From: Sva-07 sp963774765
GTDB taxonomy: Bacteria > Actinomycetota > Acidimicrobiia > Acidimicrobiales > Ilumatobacteraceae
Assembly (NCBI GenBank): GCA_963774765.1
Contig: CAVZGP010000009.1
Span: 976,065 to 1,040,064, forward strand
Direction of reading: 5' to 3'
Length of the DNA: 64,000 nucleotides
Positions within the stretch are counted from its first letter, which is position 1. Every line of letters begins with the position of its first letter. A program made the position numbers and the translations under genes. Below the pieces are notes generated by a model, which saw nothing but the letters and a program-made list of their open reading frames with translations, made no database searches and was not told the DNA's origin. Below are positions 30,728 through 39,227 of the stretch, piece after piece.

Positions 30728-31348
30728 GACGACCCGACACACCCCCGCCATTGGTCCTCGACACGACCGAGCTCCGATGGTTCGTTCCAGGGTCGCTGCC
30801 TGCCGAGGTCGCCGTTTGGTTCACCGGCTCGACCGGTGTTCTCGAGGAGCGGAGCGACACCTACCTGCTCGACGGCCGTGGCGACGTCGGCGTGAAGCGC
30901 CGTTTCAGGCAGACGGTGGAACTCAAGGTCCGCCAATCACTCGATGGGCGCATCGAGTTCGGCGACGGTCTCGCAGGCTCGCTCGAGGTGTGGCGACGGT
31001 GGAGCCCTGCCGAGCATCTCGTCGAGCACGGCGTCGATGAACGCTGGGTCGACGTCCACAAATCGGTTGTGAAACGGCGGTTCTTGTTGGACGGAACCGA
31101 GGTCGCCTTCTCCCCGGTCGTGGAAGCAACTGGTGCGGGATGCGACGTCGAGGTCGCAGGGGTCACCATCGACGACGTCCAGTGGTGGACGTTCGCGTTC
31201 GCCGCGTTCGGCCCGCCACGAGACGCGACGCGAGGCACTGCTCTCCTCATGGCAAGCGTTGGTGGCCGCAGCACCGTGCCCGGAACCCTTCGAGCCTCGC
31301 ACCGCTCGACCAATGGGCTACCCGGAATGGCTCACGCTCCACAAATGA
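30724..31348 (+). CDS. CYTH-like domain protein, one probable frameshift
   Basis: About 208 aa. The chain LVLDTTELRWFVPG...EERSDTYLLDGRGDVGVKRRF...VELKVRQSLDGRIEFG resembles a CYTH/triphosphate-tunnel protein: a starting E-x-R/K strand, an R-x-D-x-Y-L-L strand, and K-x-R strands that form a basic tunnel. The canonical ExExK is reduced to TELRW, so catalysis is doubtful. After AFGPPRDATR near 31232 the reading switches to REALLSSWQALVAAAP...PEWLTLHK, the likely true end at 31348. A 120-bp near-identical stretch lies at 63723-63846 beside PPK2. A polyphosphate-related role is speculation from CYTH biology. Confidence 0.55.
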
Positions 31349-31405
31349 CGCCGGAGACGGTCGGATCACCGAGCGGGCTCGAGTGATCACGGCGATTCGT
31401 CGGCG

Positions 31406-31532
31406 GCCGCGTTCGCTGTGTACGTCTGGGCGATCGTCGTGGCAGACGCCTCGACGGCGACGGCGCTCTACTTGCCGGTTCCGGTTCTGTCGTTCGTTCT
31501 CGTCACATCGTTGCGCGAGCACCCAGGCCCCG
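31406..31532 (+). pseudogene. Fragment of a TMEM175-like channel C terminus
   Basis: The frame A-F-A-V-Y-V-W-A-I-V-V-A-D-A-S-T then ALYLPVPVLSFVLVTSLREHPG matches the end of the intact TMEM175-like protein at 21553-22230 (IALADRSTTVSTALYFSVPVLYFILVTVLREHPS). Nothing of the earlier channel is present, so this is a leftover of a second copy. The codons run on in frame into unrelated sequence. Confidence 0.65.
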
Positions 31533-31605
31533 CGGCGAGGCCGGCGACGTCACCTGACGAGCACATCGACCCCGACGCATCGTGCAATGCACCTGTCTGT
31601 CATTG

Positions 31606-31944
31606 CTACCTCGCGACTCGAACAAGACGATGTGTTCCATCAGCGGGCCTACACGCTGAAGAGACGCGACGACTGCGCCGCAGTCTTCGATCGACGACGG
31701 TAGCGGGGACTGCTTCGACCGTCGCTGGGGCGATGAACGCGATTTCGTCATCGTCGGGTGCTTCTGGCGGGGGCCACACCGTGATCCGAACGCCGAGCCA
31801 CTCCTCGAACAGGGCCCGAGGAACGCGGAGCTGGCCACCGACCCGCAGGCACGGCATCCCGTCCGCGCCGTCAGTGTCGAAGTACTTGCCGACCAAGTTG
31901 TAGACCGTGGTGTGACCCACCCGCACGACGCCGGCGGCCTCCAT
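31606..31944 (-). CDS. Excisionase-type helix-turn-helix protein
   Basis: 112 aa from ATG 31944 (GTG 31953 possible). The N terminus MEAAGVVRVGHTTVYNLVGKYFDTD and CLRVGGQLRVPRALFEEWLG follow the MerR/Xis-like pattern of a DNA-binding domain: helix-turn-helix with TTVYN, a wing with K..R.GG..R(V/I)P...EEWL. The C-terminal half is Pro/Asp-rich then Arg-rich without known fold. Xis-type proteins direct excision by tyrosine recombinases; the integrase next to tRNA-Pro is 600 bp away, so this may be its directionality factor. Other small HTH regulators of this type exist, so the role is inferred. Confidence 0.65.
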   Translation of the reverse strand: MEAAGVVRVGHTTVYNLVGKYFDTDGADGMPCLRVGGQLRVPRALFEEWLGVRITVWPPPEAPDDDEIAFIAPATVEAVPATVVDRRLRRSRRVSSACRPADGTHRLVRVAR

Positions 31945-32007
31945 CACCTCCACAGATCCGGCACCGGAACCGGCGTCATCGACACCTCGGCACCGATCAG
32001 TTCCCCA

Positions 32008-32136
32008 GACGAACACATGCCTGCGAAAACGCCAATCTGTGACAACCCACACTTCTCAACGGGCACCGAGAGCCCCAAAACGGGCAACATTCTGGAGTCC
32101 AGTTCGGGACCCGGCCGCCGACCGGCGGATGTCACC
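32008..32136. repeat. Dispersed repeat, copy B
   Basis: Partner of copy A at 21397-21540. It starts CGAACACATGCCTGCGAAAACG and shares TGTGACAACCCACAC, ACGGGCACCGAGAGCCCC and ACGGGCAACATTCTGGAG, then drifts. It lies directly upstream of the excisionase-like gene on the minus strand and next to the broken MNT/HEPN pair. Confidence 0.6.
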
Positions 32137-32159
32137 TGTGCCTCGTCGGCGCGCCGGTG

Positions 32160-32371
32160 TTGTCTGACCTGCGAAATCGTCGCAGCGAGATCCTCGCGAC
32201 CTGCGACATCGACTTCCTCGTCGACCTCGATGACGGTTGCGGGCTCTTCGACCTCGGAGGTTCCTGATGGATCTCCAAGAACTCCTCGGGCACAACGTCG
32301 ACGTGGTCACCGAGGCCGGCCTGCGATCTCGAAGTGCGCAACGGGTGTTGGACGACGCAGTCGAGTTGTGA
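32160..32371 (+). pseudogene. MntA-type antitoxin nucleotidyltransferase remnant
   Basis: An N-terminal LRNRRSEILAT is joined directly to DIDFLVDLDDGCGLFDLGG, then after a frame change MDLQELLGHNVDVVTEAGLR and a typical end (QRVLDDAVEL). Intact MNT-fold antitoxins have about 25 more residues between the first two pieces, including the GSxAR nucleotide-binding motif; these are missing. So the active-site Gly-Ser and part of the metal site are deleted. It was once the partner of the HEPN gene that follows. Confidence 0.65.
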
Positions 32372-32528
32372 GAAGAAACGGGATCGGCTCCTCGACATGG
32401 TGGAGATGTGCAACTCCCACGCGTACTTCCACGTGGATCAGGACATCATCGGTGACGTCGTCACGCGTCACGTGCCGGCCATCCTGCACGGTCTCCAAGC
32501 GATCGTCGACTCGCTCGACCCTGACTGA
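32367..32528 (+). pseudogene. HepT-type HEPN toxin remnant with internal deletion
   Basis: KKRDRLLDMVEMC, the usual N terminus of HepT, runs straight into NSHAYFHVDQDIIGDVVTRHVPAILHGLQAIVDSLD, the usual C terminus. About 60 residues between, including the Arg of the RNase RX4-6H motif, are gone, while the HAYF part remains. HepT toxins are RNases held in check by MntA-type AMP-transferases. No start codon of its own is obvious, so this is dead. Confidence 0.65.
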
Positions 32529-32543
32529 TCTCCGGCGAACCCG

Positions 32544-33672
32544 TCATGTGGTTCGGCGACCGATTCGCTCGACAACCGCCGACTGACTCTGCGGCAATGC
32601 GTGGGCGTAGGTGTTCATCAACATCTCGGGGCTGTGTCCGAGCAGGCCGGCGATGGCCCGCAATTCGCCGAGGTCGGTTGCTCCTTGCACCATGTGGGTT
32701 GCTGTTGTGTGTCGCAGCCCATGCGAGGTGAGGCGCGGGAGCTCGGCGGCGGCAACGAGTCGCTCGAGCGCACGATCGAACGAGCGGGGCAGGACGAGCC
32801 GACCGGCGCGGGTCGTGATGATCAGATCCTCGTCCTCCCATGCCTCGCCGGCCGCCAGCCGCTCCGCTGCCTGTGCTGCTCGGCGCCGGGCGAACTCTCG
32901 GAGCGTCTCGTCATCGAGCGGGATGATCCGGCGGGATCGCTCATTCTTGGCGTTGCTCCACGCCGCGCCGGTGCGCGTGGCAACGAAGCTCTCATCGATC
33001 CTCAGCGTTCCGGCCTTGGTGTCGAGGTCATCCCATCGCAGTGCGAGGATTTCGCTGCGGCGCTGCCCGTACAGCACGCCGAGCCGGAACCCGACCGCCC
33101 AGCGATGGCTCGCAGAGGCGTCGAGGAAGTGGTCGACCTCGGCTGCAGTCCATGCGTCGTTCTCCTTGACGGGTGCAGGCTTGGCGACCGTGCGGGGTAG
33201 GCCGACACGGGCGGCCGGACTCCGTGGGATCAATCCCTCGTCGACGGCCTCGCGAAGCGACGCCCGCAGCACGCGGCAGATCTGCACGCCTCGCCGAGAG
33301 AGCTTGCCGCCCTCGGCGAGGCGTGGCGCGCCAGGTGGCGACGTCGTCGCGGTCGAGCAGCGAGAGCTGGGTCGCTCCGAGACCGTTCTCGATGTGCGGG
33401 ATCGCCCACTCGTACTGCTCACGCGACTTGAGCGTGATGTCGGTACGGCCGGCCACGTAGCGACGAACGAGCCAGCTCACCGTGCCCCGCTCGGTCGAGC
33501 GATCCTCGGCACGAGTCGACCGGGCCGCAGCGAGTGCCGAGCGCTGCGAATTGAACGTGCCGAGCTGTCTCGGACGGTGCTGACCCGTCCCCGTGTCGAT
33601 GCCATCGACTCGCACGACCCACTTGTCTCGCTGCTTGCGGACGGTGGGTTGACCGGCTGCCTTCCATGCCAT
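32544..33672 (-). CDS. Tyrosine recombinase/integrase next to tRNA-Pro (one frameshift)
   Basis: About 375 aa. Arm and core-binding N-terminal part: MAWKAAGQPTVRKQRDKWVVRV...TWLVRRYVAGRT-type region, LKSREQYEWAIPHIENGLGATQLSLLDRDDVATW. After a shift near 33330 the chain resumes as GKLSRRGVQICRVLRASLREAVDEGL. The catalytic domain shows R in GQRRSEILALRWDDL, HxxR in TSHGLRHTTATHM, and LLGHSPEMLMNTYAH with the Tyr nucleophile. ATG 33672 follows GGAGG. It reads away from tRNA-Pro, starting 100 bp past the tRNA 3' end, the usual position for an island integrase whose attB is the tRNA gene. Confidence 0.87.
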
Positions 33673-33771
33673 GGCGCCTCCTCGAGCGTCGCGAGCGCTC
33701 AGAAGTCTGATACATCGCTGATACATCCGACTTCTCGGACGATCAGCTGATCGCATCACACCTGGTAGACG

Positions 33772-33849
33772 TGGTCGGGATGGGGAGATTCGAACTCCCG
33801 GCCTCCTGCTCCCAAAGCAGGCGCGCTAACCAAGCTGCGCTACATCCCG
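33772..33849 (-). tRNA. tRNA-Pro (anticodon UGG), CCA encoded
   Basis: Acceptor stem CGGGATG/CATCCCG, D arm GCGC...GCGC, anticodon stem CCTGC/GCAGG with loop TTTGGGA (anticodon TGG), T arm GGGAG-TTCGAAT-CTCCC, discriminator A and genomic CCA. 75 nt without CCA. Its 3' end faces the integrase gene at 32544-33672, so it is the probable integration site. Confidence 0.95.
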
Positions 33850-33883
33850 GATACGGGCGCTGATGCTACTGACGAATCCCGGA

Positions 33884-34372
33884 TCACAGCGCAATGGCGG
33901 TGTTGGTCGCCTCCGGCGGCGCAGGCCAGGCACGACATCCGACGACGAGTCCGGTGGCGGCGAGGGCGTCGCGGAGCTGGTCCACGTGCAACCGGTGTCG
34001 CCGATCGAGCGAGTCGAGATTCGTGATCACGGCGACGACATCGAGGTAGGCGGCAAGGAAGACCGGCGAGTGCCCCTCGGCAGGATCGGCGATCGCGTGG
34101 GCGAGTTCATGGGCCGCCGTCGCAATCGTGAGTTGCTCCGCAGCGAGCCGGATCACCGTGCTCGCTCCCGCGACCCGACGAGCGCTCGACGAACTCGCGT
34201 CGCGCCTGGCGGGGACGACTCGTACGGGCGGCGCGGGCCACCAGTGGCTGTCCACGACCGCTGCGATGGTGGCGGACACATCCGCGAACGTCCGGACGGT
34301 CTCGAGATCGGTGCCATCGAATGCAGCAGCTTCGGCCGCGTAGACCTCGGCACGTCCGCAGTCGCGTGTCAT
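33884..34372 (-). CDS. Predicted zinc metalloprotease-like protein (HExxH)
   Basis: 162 aa. The motif HELAHAIADP near residue 88 is an HExxH zinc site of a minimal gluzincin or similar peptidase, with a downstream helix GHSPVFLAAYLDVVAVI that may supply the third ligand (His or Glu in EGHSP). Small proteins of this kind are often encoded beside DUF2786 genes in actinobacteria. ATG 34372 overlaps the stop of the DUF2786 gene (ATGA). No signal peptide, so it is probably cytoplasmic. Substrate unknown. Confidence 0.7.
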   Translation of the reverse strand: MTRDCGRAEVYAAEAAAFDGTDLETVRTFADVSATIAAVVDSHWWPAPPVRVVPARRDASSSSARRVAGASTVIRLAAEQLTIATAAHELAHAIADPAEGHSPVFLAAYLDVVAVITNLDSLDRRHRLHVDQLRDALAATGLVVGCRAWPAPPEATNTAIAL

Positions 34373-35145
34373 CCCGGACCCAGCGACCGTTGGCCCTCGA
34401 CACGTTGACGTCCGAGGTCGGCGCGCTCCGCCGCGGCGCTTCCGGCCTTCCAGCCTCCCGCCTCGGCGCCCGTCGTACTCCGGGCGGCGCGAATCCTCCC
34501 GAACCGAGCGGTGACGAAGCGGTCGACCTCGTGAACCCGTTCGAGTCGTGCCAGCGACCGACCCGATCCGTCGACTGCGACCGGCGTCGACGCTGTGGCC
34601 TGCGCGGACTGGCGGGCCTCGTCGAACGACTTGGCGACACGGTCCGCATAGCCGAAGAGGAACGACCGGCGGTGCCGTTGCGTGGCTGCCGGAGTCGAAC
34701 GGCGTTCCGACGCCATCTGAGCGGCCGCCTGAGCGTGCAGCGAGGTGTACATCACCTCCACCAGGTCGAGGTCCGACGCGTGACCGGCGACGTACGCGAC
34801 GGTGCCGGTCGGCGTCGACGCGAACACGACACGCGCGTCGTGAGCATCGGCCACCGCCATCAGCAACGCGAGTCGTGCCCGGACGTACGCTCCGCGGCCG
34901 AGCATGATCTCACGGACCCCGAGGACGTCGCCGTCGGATCCCGACAGCGCGTCGGGATCGATGCGGTGTCGGGCGATCAGTTCGGCCGCCTTGCGCGAGA
35001 ACGCATCGGCTTCGTGGACATTGGCGGTTGCAGCCGCCTTGTCCATCAGCTTGCGCACCCGGGAGACCAGGTTTTGATCCGCATCCGGCGTGATAGATTC
35101 ATCACCGGTCAGCGGCGACGACAGTTGATCGTTTGGCTCCGACAT
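34369..35145 (-). CDS. DUF2786 domain protein
   Basis: 258 aa. The N-terminal half has the DUF2786 motif: LVSRVRKLMDKAAATANVHEADAFSRKAAELIARHRIDPDAL, followed by GAYVRARLALLMAVADAHDARVVF and YTSLHAQAAAQMASER. The rest is low-complexity charged sequence with HRRSFLFGYADRV. Function unknown; the pair with the HExxH gene is recurrent, so they may act together. ATG 35145 is 20 bp from the divergent TetR gene start, making TetR control plausible. Confidence 0.8.
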   Translation of the reverse strand: MSEPNDQLSSPLTGDESITPDADQNLVSRVRKLMDKAAATANVHEADAFSRKAAELIARHRIDPDALSGSDGDVLGVREIMLGRGAYVRARLALLMAVADAHDARVVFASTPTGTVAYVAGHASDLDLVEVMYTSLHAQAAAQMASERRSTPAATQRHRRSFLFGYADRVAKSFDEARQSAQATASTPVAVDGSGRSLARLERVHEVDRFVTARFGRIRAARSTTGAEAGGWKAGSAAAERADLGRQRVEGQRSLGPG

Positions 35146-35165
35146 CCAGTGGTGAGCGTAGAGGT

Positions 35166-35786
35166 ATGACAGCAGCACACGAATTGTCCACGGCACTCGA
35201 CGAGGAGCAAGTCGATGGGCGCACACTCCGGCGCACTCGCAATCGCACCGCGGTGATCGATGCGCTGCTTGCCATCATCCGCGAGGGCAATCTCCGACCA
35301 GGAGCCTCTGAGATCGCAGACCGCGCAGGGGTGTCGCACCGATCGATCTTCCGGTACTTCGACGACCTCGACGACCTCGTGCGCACGGCGATCGACCACG
35401 CCTTCGTCGAAGCCGGCCCATTGGCGGGCATACCCGACATCGGCGTCGGCTCGCTCGACGTGCGGATAGCCGCCATCGTCGACGCCCGAATTGCGCTGTT
35501 CGAGTCGGTCGATTGCACGATGCAACTCGCCCGCATGCGGGCACCGACGATCCCGTCGATCGACGACGGCATCGCGGCCGTTGCCGAAGCCTTCCGGGCA
35601 CAGGTCGCCGAGCACTTCGCGAACGAACTCGCCACCGTCGACGAGGCCGACCGGTCGCTGCTGGTCGATGGTGTCGTCGTCCTGACGAGCTATGACTCAT
35701 TCTCCATTCATCGCCGCCTCTTCCAGAGCGAACCCGAGCGAATTCGTTCCGCATGGGTGATCGCACTCGCAGCGCTGCTCAGCTGA
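35166..35786 (+). CDS. TetR-family transcriptional regulator
   Basis: 206 aa. Helix-turn-helix at residues about 20-65: RTLRRTRNRTAVIDALLAIIREG...GASEIADRAGVSHRSIFRYFDDLDDLV. The C-terminal ligand domain is generic. ATG 35166 follows AGAGGT at close range; starts of TetR and the divergent DUF2786 gene are only 20 bp apart, so one operator probably serves both. Ends 36 bp before tRNA-Gly. Confidence 0.87.
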   Translation: MTAAHELSTALDEEQVDGRTLRRTRNRTAVIDALLAIIREGNLRPGASEIADRAGVSHRSIFRYFDDLDDLVRTAIDHAFVEAGPLAGIPDIGVGSLDVRIAAIVDARIALFESVDCTMQLARMRAPTIPSIDDGIAAVAEAFRAQVAEHFANELATVDEADRSLLVDGVVVLTSYDSFSIHRRLFQSEPERIRSAWVIALAALLS

Positions 35787-35822
35787 GCGGTGCGGCCCGA
35801 CGCCGATAGGCTGTCGGCTCTT

Positions 35823-35897
<75 letters not shown>

Positions 35898-35946
35898 CGC
35901 GAAAGTCCCTGGGAATTGCGTATCGCCGGGGATCGGAAACGGCCGT

Positions 35947-35973
35947 CGTGCCTACACGTGCCTAACGTGCCTA
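35947..35973 (+). repeat. Three direct repeats CGTGCCTA between tRNA-Gly and integrase
   Basis: CGTGCCTA occurs at 35947, 35957 and 35966 (periods 10 and 9). The position between the tRNA and the integrase start fits arm-type integrase binding sites of an attachment region. Confidence 0.45.
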
Positions 35974-36669
35974 CAAGTTGGCATCGAGCACGAGGAGGCC
36001 GTCATGGCCCGAGCCCGTTCCTTCGGCAACATCCGCAAGCTGCCCAGCGGCCGCTACCAAGCGCGCTACTGGCACCTCGGCAAGCAAGGAGCCGCCGATA
36101 CCACCTTCGCGAGCAAGACCGACGCCCGAGACGTTGGCTCGCCACCGTCGAGGCCGACATGATCCGAGGCGTCTGGGTCGATCCCGACTCCGGTCGCATC
36201 CCTTTCGGCGAGTACGCGACGCGGTGGGTTGCCGAACGGCCGGTTCGTCCGCGAACGAGATCTACGAGGGCCAGCTCCGACACATCGTTCCGGTGTTCGT
36301 CAACGTGCACCTCTGCGACGTCCACTCCGTCGACGTGCGGACGTGGCACGGCCGGCTCGCAGCGAGCGGCCTGCACCACAACACGGTCGCGAGGATCTAT
36401 CGACTGTTCCGTTCGATCATGACCACCGCCGTCGACGACGGGTTGATCGCCGCAATCCGGTCCACATCAAGGGCGCCTCGGCCAAGCGGATGGTCGAGCG
36501 CCCACTGCTGACGTGGGACGACGTTCGAGCACTCGCCAGCGCAATTCACCCGAAGTTCGAGTGCCTGGTCTGGACGGCTGCGGCGAGCGGCCTGCGATTC
36601 GGCGAACTCGCCGGCCTGACGCTCGAACACGTCGATCTCGAGCGCCGCGAATTGCGCGTGACTCAAGCC

Positions 36670-38071
36670 GGCTCTTCGCGTTTCAGGGTTGGAGGGTGGG
36701 TAGCAGGGCCCAGTCGGGACGGCCGGCGTAGAGCAGGCAGCGGACTCGGTGATGCCGGAAGTTCACGAGGCCGAACGCGACCCGTTTGATGCGCTTGGTC
36801 AGGTTGTTGACCGCTTCGGTCGGTCCGTTGGAGACATGGGAGCGATGCCACGCACAGATCTGATCAGCCCACTTGGCGATGGTGCGTCCGAGGCGGCGGA
36901 CCTCGATGGGCATGGTCCAGTCGATGAAGTCGCGTCCGATCGCAGCAACCCAGGCGTCGGCGAGTTCGGGGTCGGTGTGGTCGTAGATCTGACGGACCAC
37001 TTCTTTTGCGTTCCATGCGAACCACACCTCCGATCTGGGGTCGCCGGCACGCAGCAGACCGAGGACCCGTTCATGTTGATCGTCGGAGAGTCGTTCCTTC
37101 GCGATGCTGAGTCGGCGCCGGGCCCGGTAGAGGGGATCGTCACGGCGGCCACGATGCCCGCACGTTTCGTTCTGCACCCGTCGGCGGCACTCATCGAGGG
37201 CCCGGTTGGCGAGCTGGTGAACGTGGAACGGATCCGCGACTTGGATGGCGTGGGGCAGCATCGTGTCGAACACGCTGCGATAGCTGGCCGACAGATCGAG
37301 GGTGGCCCACTCGATGCGGTCCAGCCATGCCTGGTCTCGCTCCGCGAGCCACCGGCACGGCTCCGATGCAGTTCTGCCTGGCACGACGTCGAGGAGTTGG
37401 CCTCGGCGCACGTCGACGATCTGCGTCGACCACGACTGGGTCCGGAACCGGCCCACCCGTGCGAACAACGTCTCATCCAAGCCAAGCGCAGTGACATCAC
37501 CGAAGCGGTCAGGGTGATCGATGAGTTGCTCGCCGATGACCACGACGGCGTCCATCACGGTGTGCCAGCCGCAACCCAACTCGCGTGCAACATCAGACAC
37601 CGCGCGTCCGTTGCGGCCGACCTGCAACGTCGACCACCGGGCCGCTCGTGTCGTCAACGCACACCTGGCGGCGCCGATCTCAGGGTCCTCGTCGCACCAA
37701 CAGCGGCGACAACTGGTGCAGCGCCAGCGTTGCTTGCGCCACACCAGCCGTGCCGGGCGACCGAACACCGGCAGATCGACCATCTCGACGTCGCGGACAC
37801 CGTGACAATGCACGATGCCGCCGCAGTCGCACCCGGGCCGTGGACTCGGGACTTCGATGACAACTCGCAACCACCTCGGCCAGTCGCCCACACCAACGAT
37901 GTTCACGTCGGGCAGGCCGACGAGCAGTGCGCACATCCGCGTAGCATCCGTTTCCAAGCAGGGGCTCCTCGAGACTCGATGACTTCGACATCACCGAGAA
38001 TTGCAGGGCCCCTGCGCCGCGCCCGGGATCTACCCGATCAACCGATCCCAACCCCCAGGACGCGAAGCGCC
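36670..38071 (-). mobile_element. Complete ISL3-family insertion sequence, 1,402 bp, 8-bp target duplication
   Basis: Terminal inverted repeats: GGCTCTTCGCG at the left end and its near complement CGCGAAGCGCC at the right (10 of 11 match), extending less perfectly inwards through CAACCC. The 8-bp direct duplication CTCAAGCC flanks it at 36662-36669 and 38072-38079, which is the length known for ISL3 elements. A single intact transposase gene fills it. The insertion interrupts an integrase, and removing the IS with one duplication restores the integrase frame. Confidence 0.92.
36683..37957 (-). CDS. ISL3-family transposase
   Basis: 424 aa, intact. N-terminal zinc-ribbon-like cysteine pairs (CDCGGIVHCHG, CTSCRRCWC), a helix-turn-helix (SDVARELGCGWHTVMDAVVVIG), then a DDE transposase core: LGLDETLFARVG with the first Asp, ATLDLSASYRSVFDTMLPHAIQVADPFHVHQLANRALD with the second, and SNGPTEAVNNLTKRIKRVAFGLVNFRHHRVRCLLY carrying the Glu and the ISL3 signature. 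The start ATG at 37957 lies about 110 bp inside the right end. Full length and lacking frameshifts, in contrast to its neighbours, so it may be young and active. Confidence 0.92.
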   Translation of the reverse strand: METDATRMCALLVGLPDVNIVGVGDWPRWLRVVIEVPSPRPGCDCGGIVHCHGVRDVEMVDLPVFGRPARLVWRKQRWRCTSCRRCWCDEDPEIGAARCALTTRAARWSTLQVGRNGRAVSDVARELGCGWHTVMDAVVVIGEQLIDHPDRFGDVTALGLDETLFARVGRFRTQSWSTQIVDVRRGQLLDVVPGRTASEPCRWLAERDQAWLDRIEWATLDLSASYRSVFDTMLPHAIQVADPFHVHQLANRALDECRRRVQNETCGHRGRRDDPLYRARRRLSIAKERLSDDQHERVLGLLRAGDPRSEVWFAWNAKEVVRQIYDHTDPELADAWVAAIGRDFIDWTMPIEVRRLGRTIAKWADQICAWHRSHVSNGPTEAVNNLTKRIKRVAFGLVNFRHHRVRCLLYAGRPDWALLPTLQP

Positions 38072-38503
38072 CTCAAGCCCTGCACGACATCAAGGGTCAA
38101 GGGCCGACGCTCGGGCCGACGCTGACGGAGAGCGCCGTCCGGACGGTTCCCCTGGCCAAAGTGATCGCGAACCGACTGGCCGTCCACGTCGAGCAGTACG
38201 TCGGAAGCATCGAGCGCGATGAACTCGTGTTCACGTCACTCCGAGGCGGCCCGCTGCTCAGTACCTACTTCGCTCCGCAGTGGTCGAAGGCACGAGATGC
38301 GGTCGATCTGCGCCACGTCCGCTTCCACGACCTCCGCCACCTCGCCGGGACGGAAGCCGCTGCGGCTGCGGCTGGGGCATCACTGCGAGAAGTGATGACG
38401 GTCATGGGCCACGCGTCGAGTGCCGCGAGCCTCCGCTACCCCAAAACCACGAATCAGGAGTGCCTGCCTCGGTTCCCACCACCGAGACAAGGAGCAATTC
38501 CAG

Positions 38504-38776
38504 ATGAACGTGATGATTGGCATCGATCCGCACAAGGCGTCATCGGGTGAGAAGAAGCGACACCGGTTGAACCAGCGCGGCAACCGACAGCTGAACTGGG
38601 CCATCCACGTCGCCGCGGTCACGCAGCTCCGCCAGCCGTGCGCCCGGCGCGAGTACTACGACCGCAAACGCGCCGAGGGCAAGAACAGCAAGGAAGCCAT
38701 CCGCGCCCTCAAGCGGCAACTCTCCAACGTGATCTACCGCACCATGGTCGCGGACGCCCGCCGATTCGAACAGTGA
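38504..38776 (+). CDS. Internally deleted IS110-family transposase (90 aa)
   Basis: The first residues MNVMIGIDPHKAS are the IS110 N terminus with the first catalytic Asp of the DEDD/RuvC-like domain. They run in frame into SGEKKRHRLNQRGNRQLNWAIHV...YYDRKRAEGKNSKEAIRALKRQLSNVIY, the conserved C-terminal part (Tnp_20). Around 300 residues between are missing, including the other acidic residues and the catalytic Ser. AAGGAG lies upstream of ATG 38504. It cannot be an active transposase but remains an open frame. Confidence 0.7.
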   Translation: MNVMIGIDPHKASSGEKKRHRLNQRGNRQLNWAIHVAAVTQLRQPCARREYYDRKRAEGKNSKEAIRALKRQLSNVIYRTMVADARRFEQ

Positions 38777-39227
38777 TCGGCAGCCCCGGGAGGACAATCA
38801 GGAACGACACGAAATCCAGTGTGACCGGCTCAACATCCTGAACGGCCGGCTCTTCGGATAGGTCACTCCCGGACCCGACAACCAACTCTACGACGAAGCC
38901 TCCGGCTCCGCCAGAGGCACCGCCTCACGCGCTCGAAACCACGTCCGAAATCACCCCTTGACTGTGAGTATTCGGTGAGCGGCCGAGCCGAAAGTGTGCT
39001 GGGCTGCAGCACTGGGTGATGCGAACGTGACTCTCGTCTTGACTGACCTCTGCGGAGTGTCCTTTTTGTGACTTGTCCGTTCGTCATCGCCCGGCGCCGG
39101 CCCGGCTCGAAGAACTGGCCTGATCAGGAGCTTGACCGCCAGGTTGCATCTGGCGTGTCCCATCACAGTCCTGCCGAACTCCGAACCGGACCGGAACCCA
39201 CGTCCCTTCCCGAACAGGAGAAACGCA
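38777..39227 (+). other. Non-coding interval before IS110 transposase; candidate bridge-RNA region
   Basis: 450 bp without a convincing gene. IS110-group elements encode a bridge RNA in the left non-coding end, between the element end and the transposase start; this interval has the right position. CTTGAC hexamers at 38957 and 39038 match one at 40264-40269 overlapping the transposase stop and could mark core or end sequences. Ends and RNA structure cannot be fixed by eye. Confidence 0.35.

Larger units (their letters stand above)
36004..38550 (+). pseudogene. Tyrosine integrase next to tRNA-Gly, split by an ISL3-type IS
   Basis: The 5' part (36004-36669) reads MARARSFGNIRKLPSGRYQARYW...WLATVEADMIRGVWVDPDSGRIPFGEYATRWVAERP, IYEGQLRHIVPVF, NTVARIYRLFRSIM, with frame changes near 36130, 36240 and 36455, then catalytic R in ASGLRFGELAGL. 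The IS sits after RVTQA. The 3' part (38080 on) continues in frame: LHDIKGQGPTLGPT, VPLAKVIANRLAVHVEQYV, HxxR in FHDLRHLAGTEAAA, and the Tyr region MGHASSAASLRY. After that the sequence departs from integrase form, probably where the deleted IS110 element begins. GAGGAGG precedes ATG 36004. Confidence 0.85.
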
